Assembly: GCA_029204045.2 (NCBI GenBank)
Contig: CM055075.1
Coordinates: 24,251,929-24,315,928 of the forward strand
DNA length: 64,000 nucleotides
Reading direction: 5' to 3'
Source: Tillandsia leiboldiana
Taxonomy: Eukaryota > Streptophyta > Magnoliopsida > Poales > Bromeliaceae
Below the pieces are notes generated by a model. It was given only the letters and a program-made list of their open reading frames with translations, ran no database searches and was not told where the DNA came from. The translations under genes and the position numbers were made by a program. This document shows, piece by piece, positions 35,365 through 47,400 of this stretch; the first letter of the stretch is position 1; the number at the start of each line of letters is the position of its first letter.

Positions 35365-35545
35365 TAATAATAGAGCAGGGATTCTTGTCCCTACCTCGAT
35401 TAGGGTTTCGTTGTTGGGGCAGTGCGACGTGGAAGAGACGAACGGGGCGAGCGCGAGAGAGAGAAAAACGCGCGCGAGAGAGAAAAACGCGATCACGAGG
35501 GTTTTTATGGAGAATAAGCAGAAACAAAGAAGGAAGAAAGAATGA
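35365..35545 (+). other. GC-rich cargo segment in the Mutator-like element
   Basis: It looks like a gene 5' end: TAGGGTTTCGTTG, then GCGAGCGCGAGAGAGAG and a short frame starting ATGGAGAATAAGC at 35508. Its composition is unlike the element's AT-rich remainder. It could be a captured gene fragment. Origin unknown. Confidence 0.4.
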
Positions 35546-35828
35546 AGACAGAAAAAAAAAATATATTGATGGTCCCTATACTATTCCCCTCATATAATTA
35601 ATATCGACATGATGTATACATGAATAGGTTTTTCGCAATGGAGGCCGGGGCGGGCGGGGCGAGGTGTGAGGGGTTCGTCTCCGCGAAATCCTAAGGTATC
35701 GTTTGGATTAGGAATAAGAGAGAATGAGTTATATCAGGGATAAGTATAAAGTTAGGAATAAGTAAGGTATAATGTAAAATTGTGTTTGGTTGGGAATGAG
35801 GCTTAAACCAGGTATGTGAAAAAGGAAA

Positions 35829-35990
35829 ATACTAGATGTACACCCCACATGGGGTGTACATCTTATACCCACCCCATCCTAGGGGTGGGTGAATTCCACT
35901 CGTCACATGATGTGACGAGTGGATGAATACCCACCCCAAGATGGGGTGGGTGTAGGATGTACACCCCATTTGGGGTGTATACCTAGCACT
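35829..35990. mobile_element. Fold-back MITE, ACACCCC family, copy 1
   Basis: It is bounded by ACTAGATGTACACCCCAC and GGGGTGTATACCTAGC, inverted. Inside are paired segments CCCACCCCATC and GATGGGGTGGG, and a centre CACTCGTCACATGATGTGACGAGTG that is itself palindromic. It is nested in the Mutator-like element. A related copy lies at 60146-60309. Confidence 0.8.
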
Positions 35991-36097
35991 TCTCGTGAAA
36001 AAAAGTGTTCGGTAGTGATTGAAGAATAAGAGGAATACACCTAGCACTTCTCGTGAAAAAAAGTGTTCGGTAGTGATTGAAGAATAAGAGGAATAGA
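35982..36097. repeat. 58-bp tandem duplication
   Basis: CCTAGCACTTCTCGTGAAAA and the next 38 bp occur at 35982 and again at 36040 without visible change. The duplication starts at the right end of the fold-back MITE. Confidence 0.9.
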
Positions 36098-36947
36098 GAG
36101 TTGACTTTTATGTTAAAAGATTAAAATATCTTTTTTTTTAAATAATTTTTTCAAAATTAAAATTTTAAAATTTATTTAAATTTTAATATTTATTAATTTT
36201 AAGTGGAAGCAAAAAGAAAATTAATTTTAAAATTTTAAGTAGAAATAAAAATTTTAATTTTTAAATTTATATAAATTTTAAAAAAATTATAAAAATATTG
36301 TATAAATTTTAAAATTAATATTTTTAAAAAATAAAATAAAATTTTTAGATTTATTAAAATATAAAATTAAAAAAATTAAAATTTATAAAATTTAAAATTT
36401 AAAATTTAAATATTTATTAAAATTTAAAAATTTTAATAAATAAAAAAAATTAAACGAAGTATAAAAAAAAATAAAAAAAATCAAACGAAGTATAAAAGAA
36501 AAAAAAAAAGAAGAAAAAAAAGAAGAAGAAGGAAATGACCAATCCCAAGGCAGGGAAGCGGGGGGAGGTGGAATGGGATATCCCCTCAATACCCGGTATG
36601 GGGGGATATCCCCGTTTGGGGGATATCCCATCACCCCTTATACCAAAAGTGTTTGGGTACAATATCCCCTTTTGTACCCTTTCCAAACGAGGGCTAATTG
36701 AAGGGAAAGCGGAGAGAGAGAAAGAGGGTCAGACGACACGTTCTTCAAAACATTCGTAAACACGCGATTTCAAAACGCGTGTTCAACTTAATCCAATTCA
36801 AACTTTTTTTACTTACGTGGCAGGCATACGTAGCGCCCAGTTGGCACCCATAGAATAATTTTTATAAATACAAATTTTATAGAGTTATTTTTAAAAATAT
36901 AAATTTTTAAAAGATCATTTTCACAAAAAAAAAAACCCCAAAATAAA

Positions 36948-38032
36948 AACACATAAATTTAAGTCGGTTCAATAAGGACCATGAACATAAATAGCTAAAC
37001 AGAATTAAAAAAATAATAATAAAGTGATATTAAAAATAAAAAAAAGGTATATGACGTTACAATTATAGCATATTATAGAATATATAGGTATGGACCATAT
37101 GGTTAAACAGAATTAAAAAGGACAATAAAGTTATATTTCATCCCCCTTTTCAAAAAGTAAATGACGTTGCAAATATAGTATTTTTATTATCCTACTCTGT
37201 TTTATTTTCTTATGGTTAACAATCAGCCACAGTTATACAAAAAAAATAAAATAATAATTATATTAAAATAACTCAAACAACAGGGGGCGAATCGAAAATT
37301 GCCCTTAATTTTAAATTTATTTAAATTTATGCATGCAAGCCACTAACATTGGCTTCGTAGTCACGTTGTATTTGGTCCATTATTCGTGATACGTAGGAGG
37401 CGATGAACTACATTCCGGTACGATATTTTTAAAACCTGAATCCAAATAAAATGTGTTTATTTTATGCAAACTTCGATGGATTCAAGTTTAGATATGAATT
37501 TTATCTGAATCCAATCCGAACTTTATTCGAATAAATTTTATATTATTATATAATATAAATAAATATTTAATATTATATTTAAATTTAAAATTTAAAAATT
37601 TTAATTTTAACGTAATATATTTTGAAATACGACGGAAAAAAATAATTATTTCGAATTTAGTTTTGGGTTCGAATTTGGTTACGTTTTTTTTGATCGAAAC
37701 AGTTTTAGATTTGAATTTTTAAAAACAGTCGAGGCGGACTTAGGGTTTGAATTTCAGATTTGGCTGTTGGATTGGGATTCGAATTTTTAAAAATTTGTTT
37801 AGAATCCAACCCGTTTACATCCCAAGGTGGGAAGCACGTTATCCGCAAATCTCGAGAACGGGGCCGGTCCGAGCGGCCACCCGCCCTGAACCGGTCCGAA
37901 CCGTGTATCGAACACCAATCGGACCGTGGTTGGGGTTTTGACCGAACCGGCCGTGGGACTCGGCGCGGTTCGGGAGCGCGGCATACGTGGCATCGTTCCA
38001 GAACCTACGGCCACACCAAAAAAACATGCACG
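36948..38032. other. Intergenic DNA, AT-rich with a GC-rich patch, no gene seen
   Basis: 37840-38020 is GC-rich (repeated CCGGTCCGA and GAACCG motifs), but frames on both strands are short and unrecognised. The rest is AT-rich. Confidence 0.45.
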
Positions 38033-38287
38033 AAGACCCCTCAACTATACCCTATTTTCAAAATGGGCTCTTTGCACTCCGTATCATTGAGTGTATAATA
38101 TACATACTACTAATCTTAGAAGGAAAATTTTATAATAATCAATAAAATTTATTATTTTTTTAATTTGGAATATATAAAAAATATTTTTTAAATAATTTTT
38201 CTCAAAAAAAATAATTAATAGATCATATGGGTGTGAATCTTATTTGGGTTATTTTTAATTTTTTTTTAAAATACTAATTTTATATTT

Positions 38288-38676
<389 letters not shown>

Positions 38677-38949
38677 GCTGGGTTAACTCGTAATGTATTC
38701 AAAATAAGTACAAATAATTTGCTATTTATTACTATATTTTATATAAATATAATACTTTAAAAAATAGAAATCAATGATATTAAATTTAATAAACTTTTTA
38801 CTAATTAGAATGTTAAATGAAAAATAAAAAGTGACGGGTGAAATATGGAAAGTTTATGGGCTTGTTTGAGAAAAGGGTATAATTGAGGGGGTCTCTCTAA
38901 ATTTGCCATCCCTAGAATCTCATTTAAGAATAGGAATGAGCAAGAATAC

Positions 38950-39097
38950 CACTACTTCCTCACCACTGTCCTCCTATCCCCCTCCTCTCCTCTCCTCTTC
39001 TCCTCTCTTCCACGTTTCTCCTCCTCCTCCTCTCTCTCTCCCTCTCTCTCTAGATCTCTCTCTTTCTCTCTCTTCAGATCTCTCGGAGGCTCCAACA
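38950..39097 (+). promoter_or_regulatory. Pyrimidine-rich 5' leader of PGM
   Basis: CT-rich sequence (CTCCTCTCC, CTCTCTCTCC, CTTTCTCTCTC) runs up to TCCAACAATGG at the start codon. Such pyrimidine patches are common at plant transcription starts. No TATA box was identified; the proximal promoter overlaps the end of an inverted-repeat element. Confidence 0.55.
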
Positions 39098-41431
39098 ATG
39101 GTGGTGTTCTCGGTGGTTCGGAAGGAAACGAAGCCCATCGAGGGCCAGAAGCCCGGAACATCGGGGCTCAGGAAGAAGGTGAGATCTCCGCTCGTCCCTC
39201 TCCCTTTTCTCGCCCTAGATCCGGCGGAATTCGATTTGGATCGGGGAATCGGATTTGTTATCTTCTGTGTTTCGGTTATCGATCTCGATCCAGTTTTGTC
39301 AATTTGAGGTGGATTTCGTCGGTTTGGATCTGATCGCCGGATTCGAGATGCTTCAATCGGTATGGAATTTGATGATTCGGAAGATTTGATTGAGAACCGA
39401 GTGTTTGAAATGGCGAATGTTGCTTTTGGATGCAGAGTAGTGGATAATTCTTCTCGATCTAGTTGGATGTAATTTTAAAGAAGTGTGTAATGAGAAAATT
39501 AAGTAGATTTACTATGATTTTTGAGAATTTAAAAGGAAGGTCAAATTGGTTGAGATGCAGGGTAGTGGATTTCGGATACTAATGCCTGAAATTGTGAAAA
39601 TTTCTTAAGATTTTTTGATTCATTGATTTAAAATAATCGGTGTTAATCACATATTCTTTTGATTACACACACTTGGTTTTTGCTGCTGGTATTCGTATTA
39701 TTTCTTGGTCAATAAGATAAACTGACTTTGGAATCCATGCCAGGTCACTGTGTTTAAGCAGCCTAGTTATCTTCAGAACTTCGTTCAGGCGACATTTAAT
39801 GCACTTTCTGCTGACAAAGTTAAAGGTTGGTAATTGATCCTTTTAATTTGTTCTGTTCGGTTATGATGGAACTGTTAGTTTATGTCTGATCTGTATGTTT
39901 GACAGATTCACTAATTGTTGTTATATTTTTTCTTTTTGGCATGAATACTTAATTTTTATTTAATATATTTGTTCATATTTGTATGTCCATATGTAACGTC
40001 CAGTTTAGTGGCATTTGCTATGGTAATCACTTTAGAGATGCTTGACTCCCGTGCCAATGTCTATTTTAAAACTGATAAGCAGACAGCTACCATCTAGTGA
40101 TTCAGCGAGAGTACATTAAGAGGGGAAAGATGCAAAGCTTGTGCTCAGTTATTTCTATACCTGGTGGGAGGGATTAAAGGACTTGATAAGATTGGATAAT
40201 GTCAAATCTTATTGATAATATCAGGGTTGTGTTATGACTGACCAAGTTCTTTTTCTTATTTGTCTTAAGTTACTTAGTCCTCTTTAATGCTGAATTGGCT
40301 TTGCAATCGAGTTGGGATAATAATTTGTATTTCTAATACACATATAGAAGGGTGAGATGCAAATTAAGTATATCAGTGGTGCCCTAACTTCAACAAATGT
40401 ACATTGGCTGTGGATACTATAGTGGGAAATTGTACACTGTAACAATGGGGCCATGGGATCATTCATGCTATTTAGTTCATACCAACATTTAGTTCCCACA
40501 CTCTTCATGCCTTGCTACTTTTGTTCATCCACTCCTTCCTAAAAGTAACTCGAAATTCGAAAACAATAAGAGTACATCGAGAAAATAATAAGTATCACTT
40601 CGGTTGCAACTTGTCAATTAAATTCTAACATGACATTCCATTTAAATTCATCTCTTCTTTTCTCTACCTCTATCATTCATGTAATTATTGCATATATAGT
40701 TCGCCATATATATACAGCGACATCGGTTAGCTTAAATTGTTGCAGCACAATTTGGCAAGAAACATGTTTCCCCGATTGCTTGATCCTAAAATCATGCAAT
40801 CTAAGGTGCAATCATTTGAAAGATGCAAGAGGGAAAAAGGGAGAGCAAGTTGAATATAGAATCGGAGACCAGTTAGTTAATTCAGTTATGCTCCTCATTC
40901 AAGCTTATTAGTTCACTTTCATCGCTTAAGTACTGCATTTGTCAATATCAATACTGTAACTAATTTCAGAGTTAATTGTACTCAATGCGGTCCAGTTTTA
41001 TCAGGATTAAGGTGAGACTTATGGTGATGGTTGTATGATTTGACAACTTATGGTAAGATTTCAGTGTTCTGGTACAAGACAGCAAAAGTAGAATTAGTTT
41101 AGATATTTACTAGATTTTGGAAGTTATAGAAAGAGCCAGCAACTTGGAAAGCAACTCTATCATAATGAATATATTGCACCACATGTTCAAAATTGCTTAA
41201 GTTGCTTACGTGGCAGCTACATTGGGGAATTGTTTAAGTAAATTATCTTTTCCTCATTTTATGTTAAACTCTATGAACATTGTGGCTTATGAGTTACCTT
41301 CTTTTATTTGAATAGTACTTGGTTTCATTGTTGTATTATTTGTGGTTGACTTGGGCATGCATGCTATAATGACTTGTCTCAGGATCTATCTTCTTGATCA
41401 GAATAATAAAATCTCATGACTATACGAGACA

Positions 41432-41467
<36 letters not shown>

Positions 41468-44400
41468 GTGTGCATACCTGGCCCGGTACCCTTTCCCAGC
41501 AATTTTGTCTAATTGGTCGGTAAACTAAATTTTCTCTCTTTGTGAAAACCTCGTCCTGTCTTGTTCCTATGGAATTCCACATGATTATTATTTACTTTTG
41601 TTAATTCACATTAATTATAGCCCATGATTTTATCAATTTTCTGAATTTCTTTATCAAATGCAGGTGCTACAATTGTTGTTTCTGGTGATGGGCGTTATTT
41701 CTCAAAGGATGCCATCCAGGTACTTTCCTTATCAATTGTCTTATTTTTACATTGCTGCTTAAATTACCTCAAAGAAATTCATTTTTTGAACCTATCCTAC
41801 TACCATCTCTTATTGATTTTTAATGGCCATTTTAATTGTTTCTTCTTCTGAAAAAGTTTCCTGGAGGCACTAATTCCAAGATGTAAGAATGTTCAATCTT
41901 TCGACAGGTTTTCCAGAATTTTCCTTTCAATTCAAGGGTATATAATGACCTTGATACACGAGAACCTTATCATGAATTAATAAATGGCTTCACATGTGTT
42001 TGCATATAAACCAAGATAACTTCGAAAAGAGTAAACTGTTCTCTTAGGCTTCACTTTGGTCCTCAAAAAGCTGGACGTTTGAAAGCTGGACATTTGATAC
42101 CCCAAACTTTTGGGAGTGTTTCACCTTAATTCTTGTCCCTATCTACTGCTAAGAGGGAAATTATTTCCCCCGCACAGTGCGTCCGTACATCCATGGGCCT
42201 CACATCCATCAACCCTCATTCCTATCTCATATATCAATGTCCTCTATCTGCTGAGTTGTACTCTTTCTCTAATTAGAAAGTGGGTAGGTTGGATTGAAGG
42301 TATGAGATGCATAGAGGGCTTATTGGATTGTGGTCAACTGATGCAAGGATGTATAGGTACATGCGCTAATTTTCCCTCTATTTAGACCAAGGAATTAAGC
42401 GGAGCACTTTCAAAAGTTTGGAGTGTCAAATGCCCAACTTACAATTTAAGGACCACAGTGAATCTTGACTAAAAGGTTAGGGCTAGTAACGCAATTTGTC
42501 CAATTTGGAAAACTAACTAATAATATGATGTTGTATTTTTTATTTTTTTATTTTTTTTTTTCTTTTGGAGCACATTCTGGTACATCTTTTTGGCTACTGA
42601 TTGTTTTCTGACAGGTCATCATGTCATTTTATTTGTTCTTAATTGAATAGATTAGTTTGGTGATTTGAATTTGCGAACAGTGTAATGTGATGTGTGATAG
42701 AATCTTATATCTTTATTCCTTTTTAGGCACCACTTGGACAATTGTACTTTGATATAATTTCATACTTTTCATGATATATCATCTTAATGCCACTTTAAAT
42801 AATATGCAAGAGAGCTAGTTTGTAGGAATAGTTATTTTAGGTCTTTAAATAGTCCAGTTTTTTTGTTTCAACATGGTTTGAATGATGCTTCCAAAAATAT
42901 TGAAGGATAAGTATTATAATAAGGACCCAATTACACAGAAAAGAGATACAGTAACCCTTCTATTTGCAAAATGTCAAGCTCTAATCCTCCTCTTGTGAAA
43001 TATGACAATGCATGAGGTGATGATAAATGAACATACAACTTTCACGTCTGATGTGAACATGCCTTTGCCAATCTATAACCTATTGTCTGACAAATGGTTC
43101 GTGTCTGTATGATTATCTTGTTTCACCTATGAAATTGTAGATTTCTATATAAATATGTATTTTGAATTTCTCAACTTATTCTTTTTCCAATGCTTTGCAG
43201 ATTATAATTAAGATGGCTGCTGCTAATGGAGTAAGACGTATTTGGGTTGGACAAAATGGTCTACTGTCAACTCCCGCAGTTTCTTGCGTTATCCGTGAAA
43301 GAGTTGGTGCAGATGTGAGTTTGCTTTTCTAAGTATAATCCCTTGGCATTGGCAGAAGTGAACAAAGTCAGTGTAATAATGAGTTACTGAACAGGATGAG
43401 TTAACTCTCTAACTCTGTTAACCACAGGGATCAAAGGCAACAGGATCTTTCATATTGACTGCTAGCCACAACCCTGGTGGTCCGCATGAGGTATCTCTTT
43501 TTCTCACGTTTCACTTGGAGAATCATTAAATTTGTATCATGTTCAAGTTTTCTGTTGAAAAGTAAGCTTTTGTAGTAATTAAAATCCTGTGACATGTTTC
43601 ATTTTTTTTTATATATTGAACCAAATTAAAAATGATCTAAATAAGTTAGGAGTTATTTAATAAAGAAAAAGCTTTTGCCTTCTCTTATCATTCAGCTATT
43701 GCGTTTAGTTCATTATATGACCTAATGAAGATTCTTCTACAATGGGTAAACTGAATAAACTTTGTTGATCGAGACTCAAGTATGTATATTAACTACAGCA
43801 CATGTATGTGTGTACACATGCTGATTTACATTGATACATAAAATCTTTTACGAAAAATTTAGTGAGCTAAACTCATAATTTGAATAGCCAAACTGAAAGC
43901 CAACTTTGTTGGTTTTTATCTATATGATTAAAATTATCAAATAATAACTATTTATACTTTGGGGGTGTTTAATACAGGCGTTAAGACATCACAATATTTA
44001 ACGACATGAAGAGAACTACTGTTTGGGAAAAAAAAAAGAACTGGGGTTTCCAAGATAAGTGGGCAATTGTATTAGTAGAGTGCAAATAATTGCAATTGAG
44101 GACTAACAAATAAAGTTTATTGCCCAGAGTAAGTAAAAAATCTCATACTCTGATGTTACTTAAGGAGGGGTAGAGTCGTATGCCATTGTTCCGAAATGCT
44201 GGCAGCATGCCTGGCTGTACTGGCACTAGAGTGGTTCATCCCTGTTTTCCTGTGTTGCAGCACAGCACTCATTTGTTGCTAGTTCGAATTGCTACTTTTT
44301 CTTTGATTATTATCTTAATCCATTTACTTGTTTCTCAATGTCTCATATTAATTGATTTTTCACTAGTCTTCTGAAGTGAAGTTACAGAATTAAAAAATGC

Positions 44401-47400
44401 ATTACTCAGAATTTTTTATGGCAAGTGACTGAATATCTATAATATTTTATTTCTTGTCATAGTAGTTTAGGCTTTTAGCCACATGAATTTCACCATTATT
44501 TTTGTTCTACTTTTAGGTTATGAAATTTTGCTTTAAATGTCCTCAAACTCTTGGTACCTTGATTACTTGGTATTAATTTTTTAATCCTTCTTTTTTTGTT
44601 TTTCATCAATTGTATGGAATTTTGTGCGCATGATGAATTGAAGATATCCATTTTATAATGTACAAAATTGTTTATCATTTGACTATAGAATCTTCAACGA
44701 TGGTTATGGCCTTGTATTCCCCTTACAATCTCTCCTTTTGATCATGTTTGCTTCTATAAATATAATTTGAAGAATAACAAAAATTCCTCTTTTCTGTCTT
44801 ATGAATTTTCATTTGATCCTAACAAGTATAATCTTGCTGTTAACTATATAACTATAAGAAAGTAGCTTTTTTTATTCACTGTCAGAAGAAAAGTGAAAGA
44901 TTAACCATCCATGAGAGATAACTAGGTCTAAAAGTGGCTAATGTTTCTGTAGTTGTTGTTTTGCAAGGTCACCACTTATCTTTATCCAATATTGGTCCAT
45001 TCACTCAATGCCTCAATCCATCTCTTCTTATGAACGCTTCTTTTTAAAGTCATATAATTGTAACTGTTTTCTAGTTTTAGTATTTTAAGTCTTAAGAAAT
45101 CGAATGAGATACTGTTATAGGGTGAAAGGATAGTTATTCTGGCTCGCCTTCGTCATTCTGAAATAGGTAAGGTTTGGTTGGTTCTTAACACATTGTTATA
45201 ACGGCTATCTCATTGTGAAAAGGAAAATTGTCTTTTATCAGATTAAACCAAAACTCCTGTTAATGTGTACTGATCAAGGAATTTAAGTGCCGTGGCACGG
45301 GGACGTGCCGCTCTCCGCCTGGCACGGTACGGTGTAGGCACGCTTCCGTGCCGACACGTGGCACACTTCCGTGCCGACACGTGGCACACTTCCGTGCCGA
45401 TGGATACGCATAACCTCCCAGTGACACGCTCTGGCACGGTTTTTTTTTTTATTTTTTTGTTCCCAATAAGTTATTATAATATTGTTTTGAAATGTTTAGT
45501 CAAAAAATTATGAATATTGGCTATATATAGCTTATTATACTCACCAATTAACATACTAATAATTTTTTTTATATATAAAGTACAACTATACCTCATAAAA
45601 AATAGAAATAACAATATAATAATAAAATTTACAAGTATAATAAGTATTTAACCATGTGTTTATTGTAAAATCATGTGTTAATAAAAAAAAAAAAAAAAAA
45701 AAAGCTTGGCACGGTCGGTAAGGTACGGGCGATACCTCGAGCGATACCCAATGGGTATCGCCGAGACGGCCCCCTCCCCTGTACTGTGCCCCTATTGTAG
45801 GGGCATGGTACGTGCCGAGCGGCACGGGGCGGCACTTAATACCTTGGTACTGATGACCTATGATCTTATTTGGTATCTGATCATGCCTCGTGTTCTGCTA
45901 CTGCACTAATTTAGAAACCATTGTGGGAGCTATTTGAAGAAATTTACTATACTTCTCTTGTAGTTTTTGATTATTCTGATGGCTCATAAACTATGCCATT
46001 TTGCATTTCTCAGGATTTTGGAATCAAGTACAATTTGGAAAATGGTGGTCCTGCACCTGAGGCTGTTACTGATAAGATCTTTGCCAATACAAAGATAATA
46101 AAGGAATACCTGGTTGCTGAAGATCTTCCAGATGTATGAATCCATGCTAAAAAGCGAGTCTATATGTTTTGTAATGCATTGTACTGAGAACCTCCTTTCA
46201 CTTCATTCTCATACTGCAGGTGGATATTTCCGTTATAGGTGTTAGCAGCTTTGGTGGGCCAGAAGGACCATTTGATGTGGAGGTCTTTGATTCTACCACT
46301 GATTATGTGAAGTTGATGAAGTATGTAGCTCTTCCGTCAGATAATACTAAACATGCCTAGGTCCTAGAGCTAACAGTTTGAACTGTCTTTTTGTTTAGTT
46401 TGCTTTTGCTTCTATGATGACATGGCGCCTGCTTGGCCTAGATTCTAGAGCAGCTCTTTGAGAAGCAGCCAAGTGTTTGGCAAATAGAAGAGCTAGACAT
46501 TTTGCTGTGACAAGAAGCTCAAATGAGCTTATAAATCCTAAAAACAAAAGCTCTAATTTGAGGCTTTTGCTTCTCTTGCAGTAGGAACTTGTTTAGGGGA
46601 TCTCCAAGAAAAAGCTGCTAGTGTTTCTTAGACCTGCCGTACTCTGAAAGCAAGTCTGGAAAGCTCCAGCTCTGCCACAAGGCCGTTAGTATTTGGTTAG
46701 AGAAAAAATACTTAGACCTATGTTTCTTAGACCTGCCGTACTCTGAAAGCAAGTCTGGAAAGCTCCAGCTCTGCCACAAGGCCGTTAGTATTTGGTTAGA
46801 GAAAAAAAATACTTATGTAGATTCTATCATTTTGGCAATGTTTAGTCAATCATGCTTCTGCTAAATAAGGTGGTTGAAAACATGCCGGATATTGACTCGT
46901 TAGTTATGGAAATTTGCTAGAATCGTCTGATGGTAAGACATCATTAGGAAGAACATGATATTATAGATATAACATAATTAATGTATTTCTGTATTTCACG
47001 CCAGGACTATTTTTGATTTTGTGTCGATCCAAAAGCTGCTTGCATCTCCAAAGTTCACATTCTGGTATGTACCTAGTTCCTACTGCCTAATTGCCACCTA
47101 TAGATTGTACTTGGTACAGTAATGGGAATGCAGCAGTTATTTTTTGCTACTTTCAGCTATGATGCTCTTAATGGTGTGGCTGGAATTTATGCCAAACGCA
47201 TATTTGTTGAGGAGCTTGGTGCTAATGAAAGCTCACTGCTAAATTGCGTACCTAAGGTATTTCTTACCTAAATAAATCATTTGATATTTGTTAAGGGATA
47301 TGCTATATTTCTTTGATTCCTTTTGCAGGAAGACTTTGGAGGTAGTCATCCTGATCCTAATCTTACATATGCGAAAGAATTGGTTGTACGAATGGGGTTG

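Larger units (their letters stand above)
35181..36947. mobile_element. Mutator-like non-autonomous element (35191-36937) with terminal inverted repeats of about 175 bp
   Basis: The left terminus (35191-35364) and right terminus (36758-36937) are inverted copies. Landmarks are TGAAAATGATC at the outside, GTGCCAACTG in the middle and AACACGCGTTTTGAAATCGC inside. Both sides carry CCAAAATAAA (35181-35190, 36938-36947), a 9-10 bp duplication typical of Mutator elements. No transposase is inside. The interior holds a GC-rich segment (35365-35545), a fold-back MITE, a 58-bp tandem repeat and AT-rich sequence. Confidence 0.85.

Noticed and set aside
38952..39161. 69-codon - strand frame rich in Glu/Arg
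   Set aside because: It is the reverse complement of the CT-rich PGM leader and first exon.
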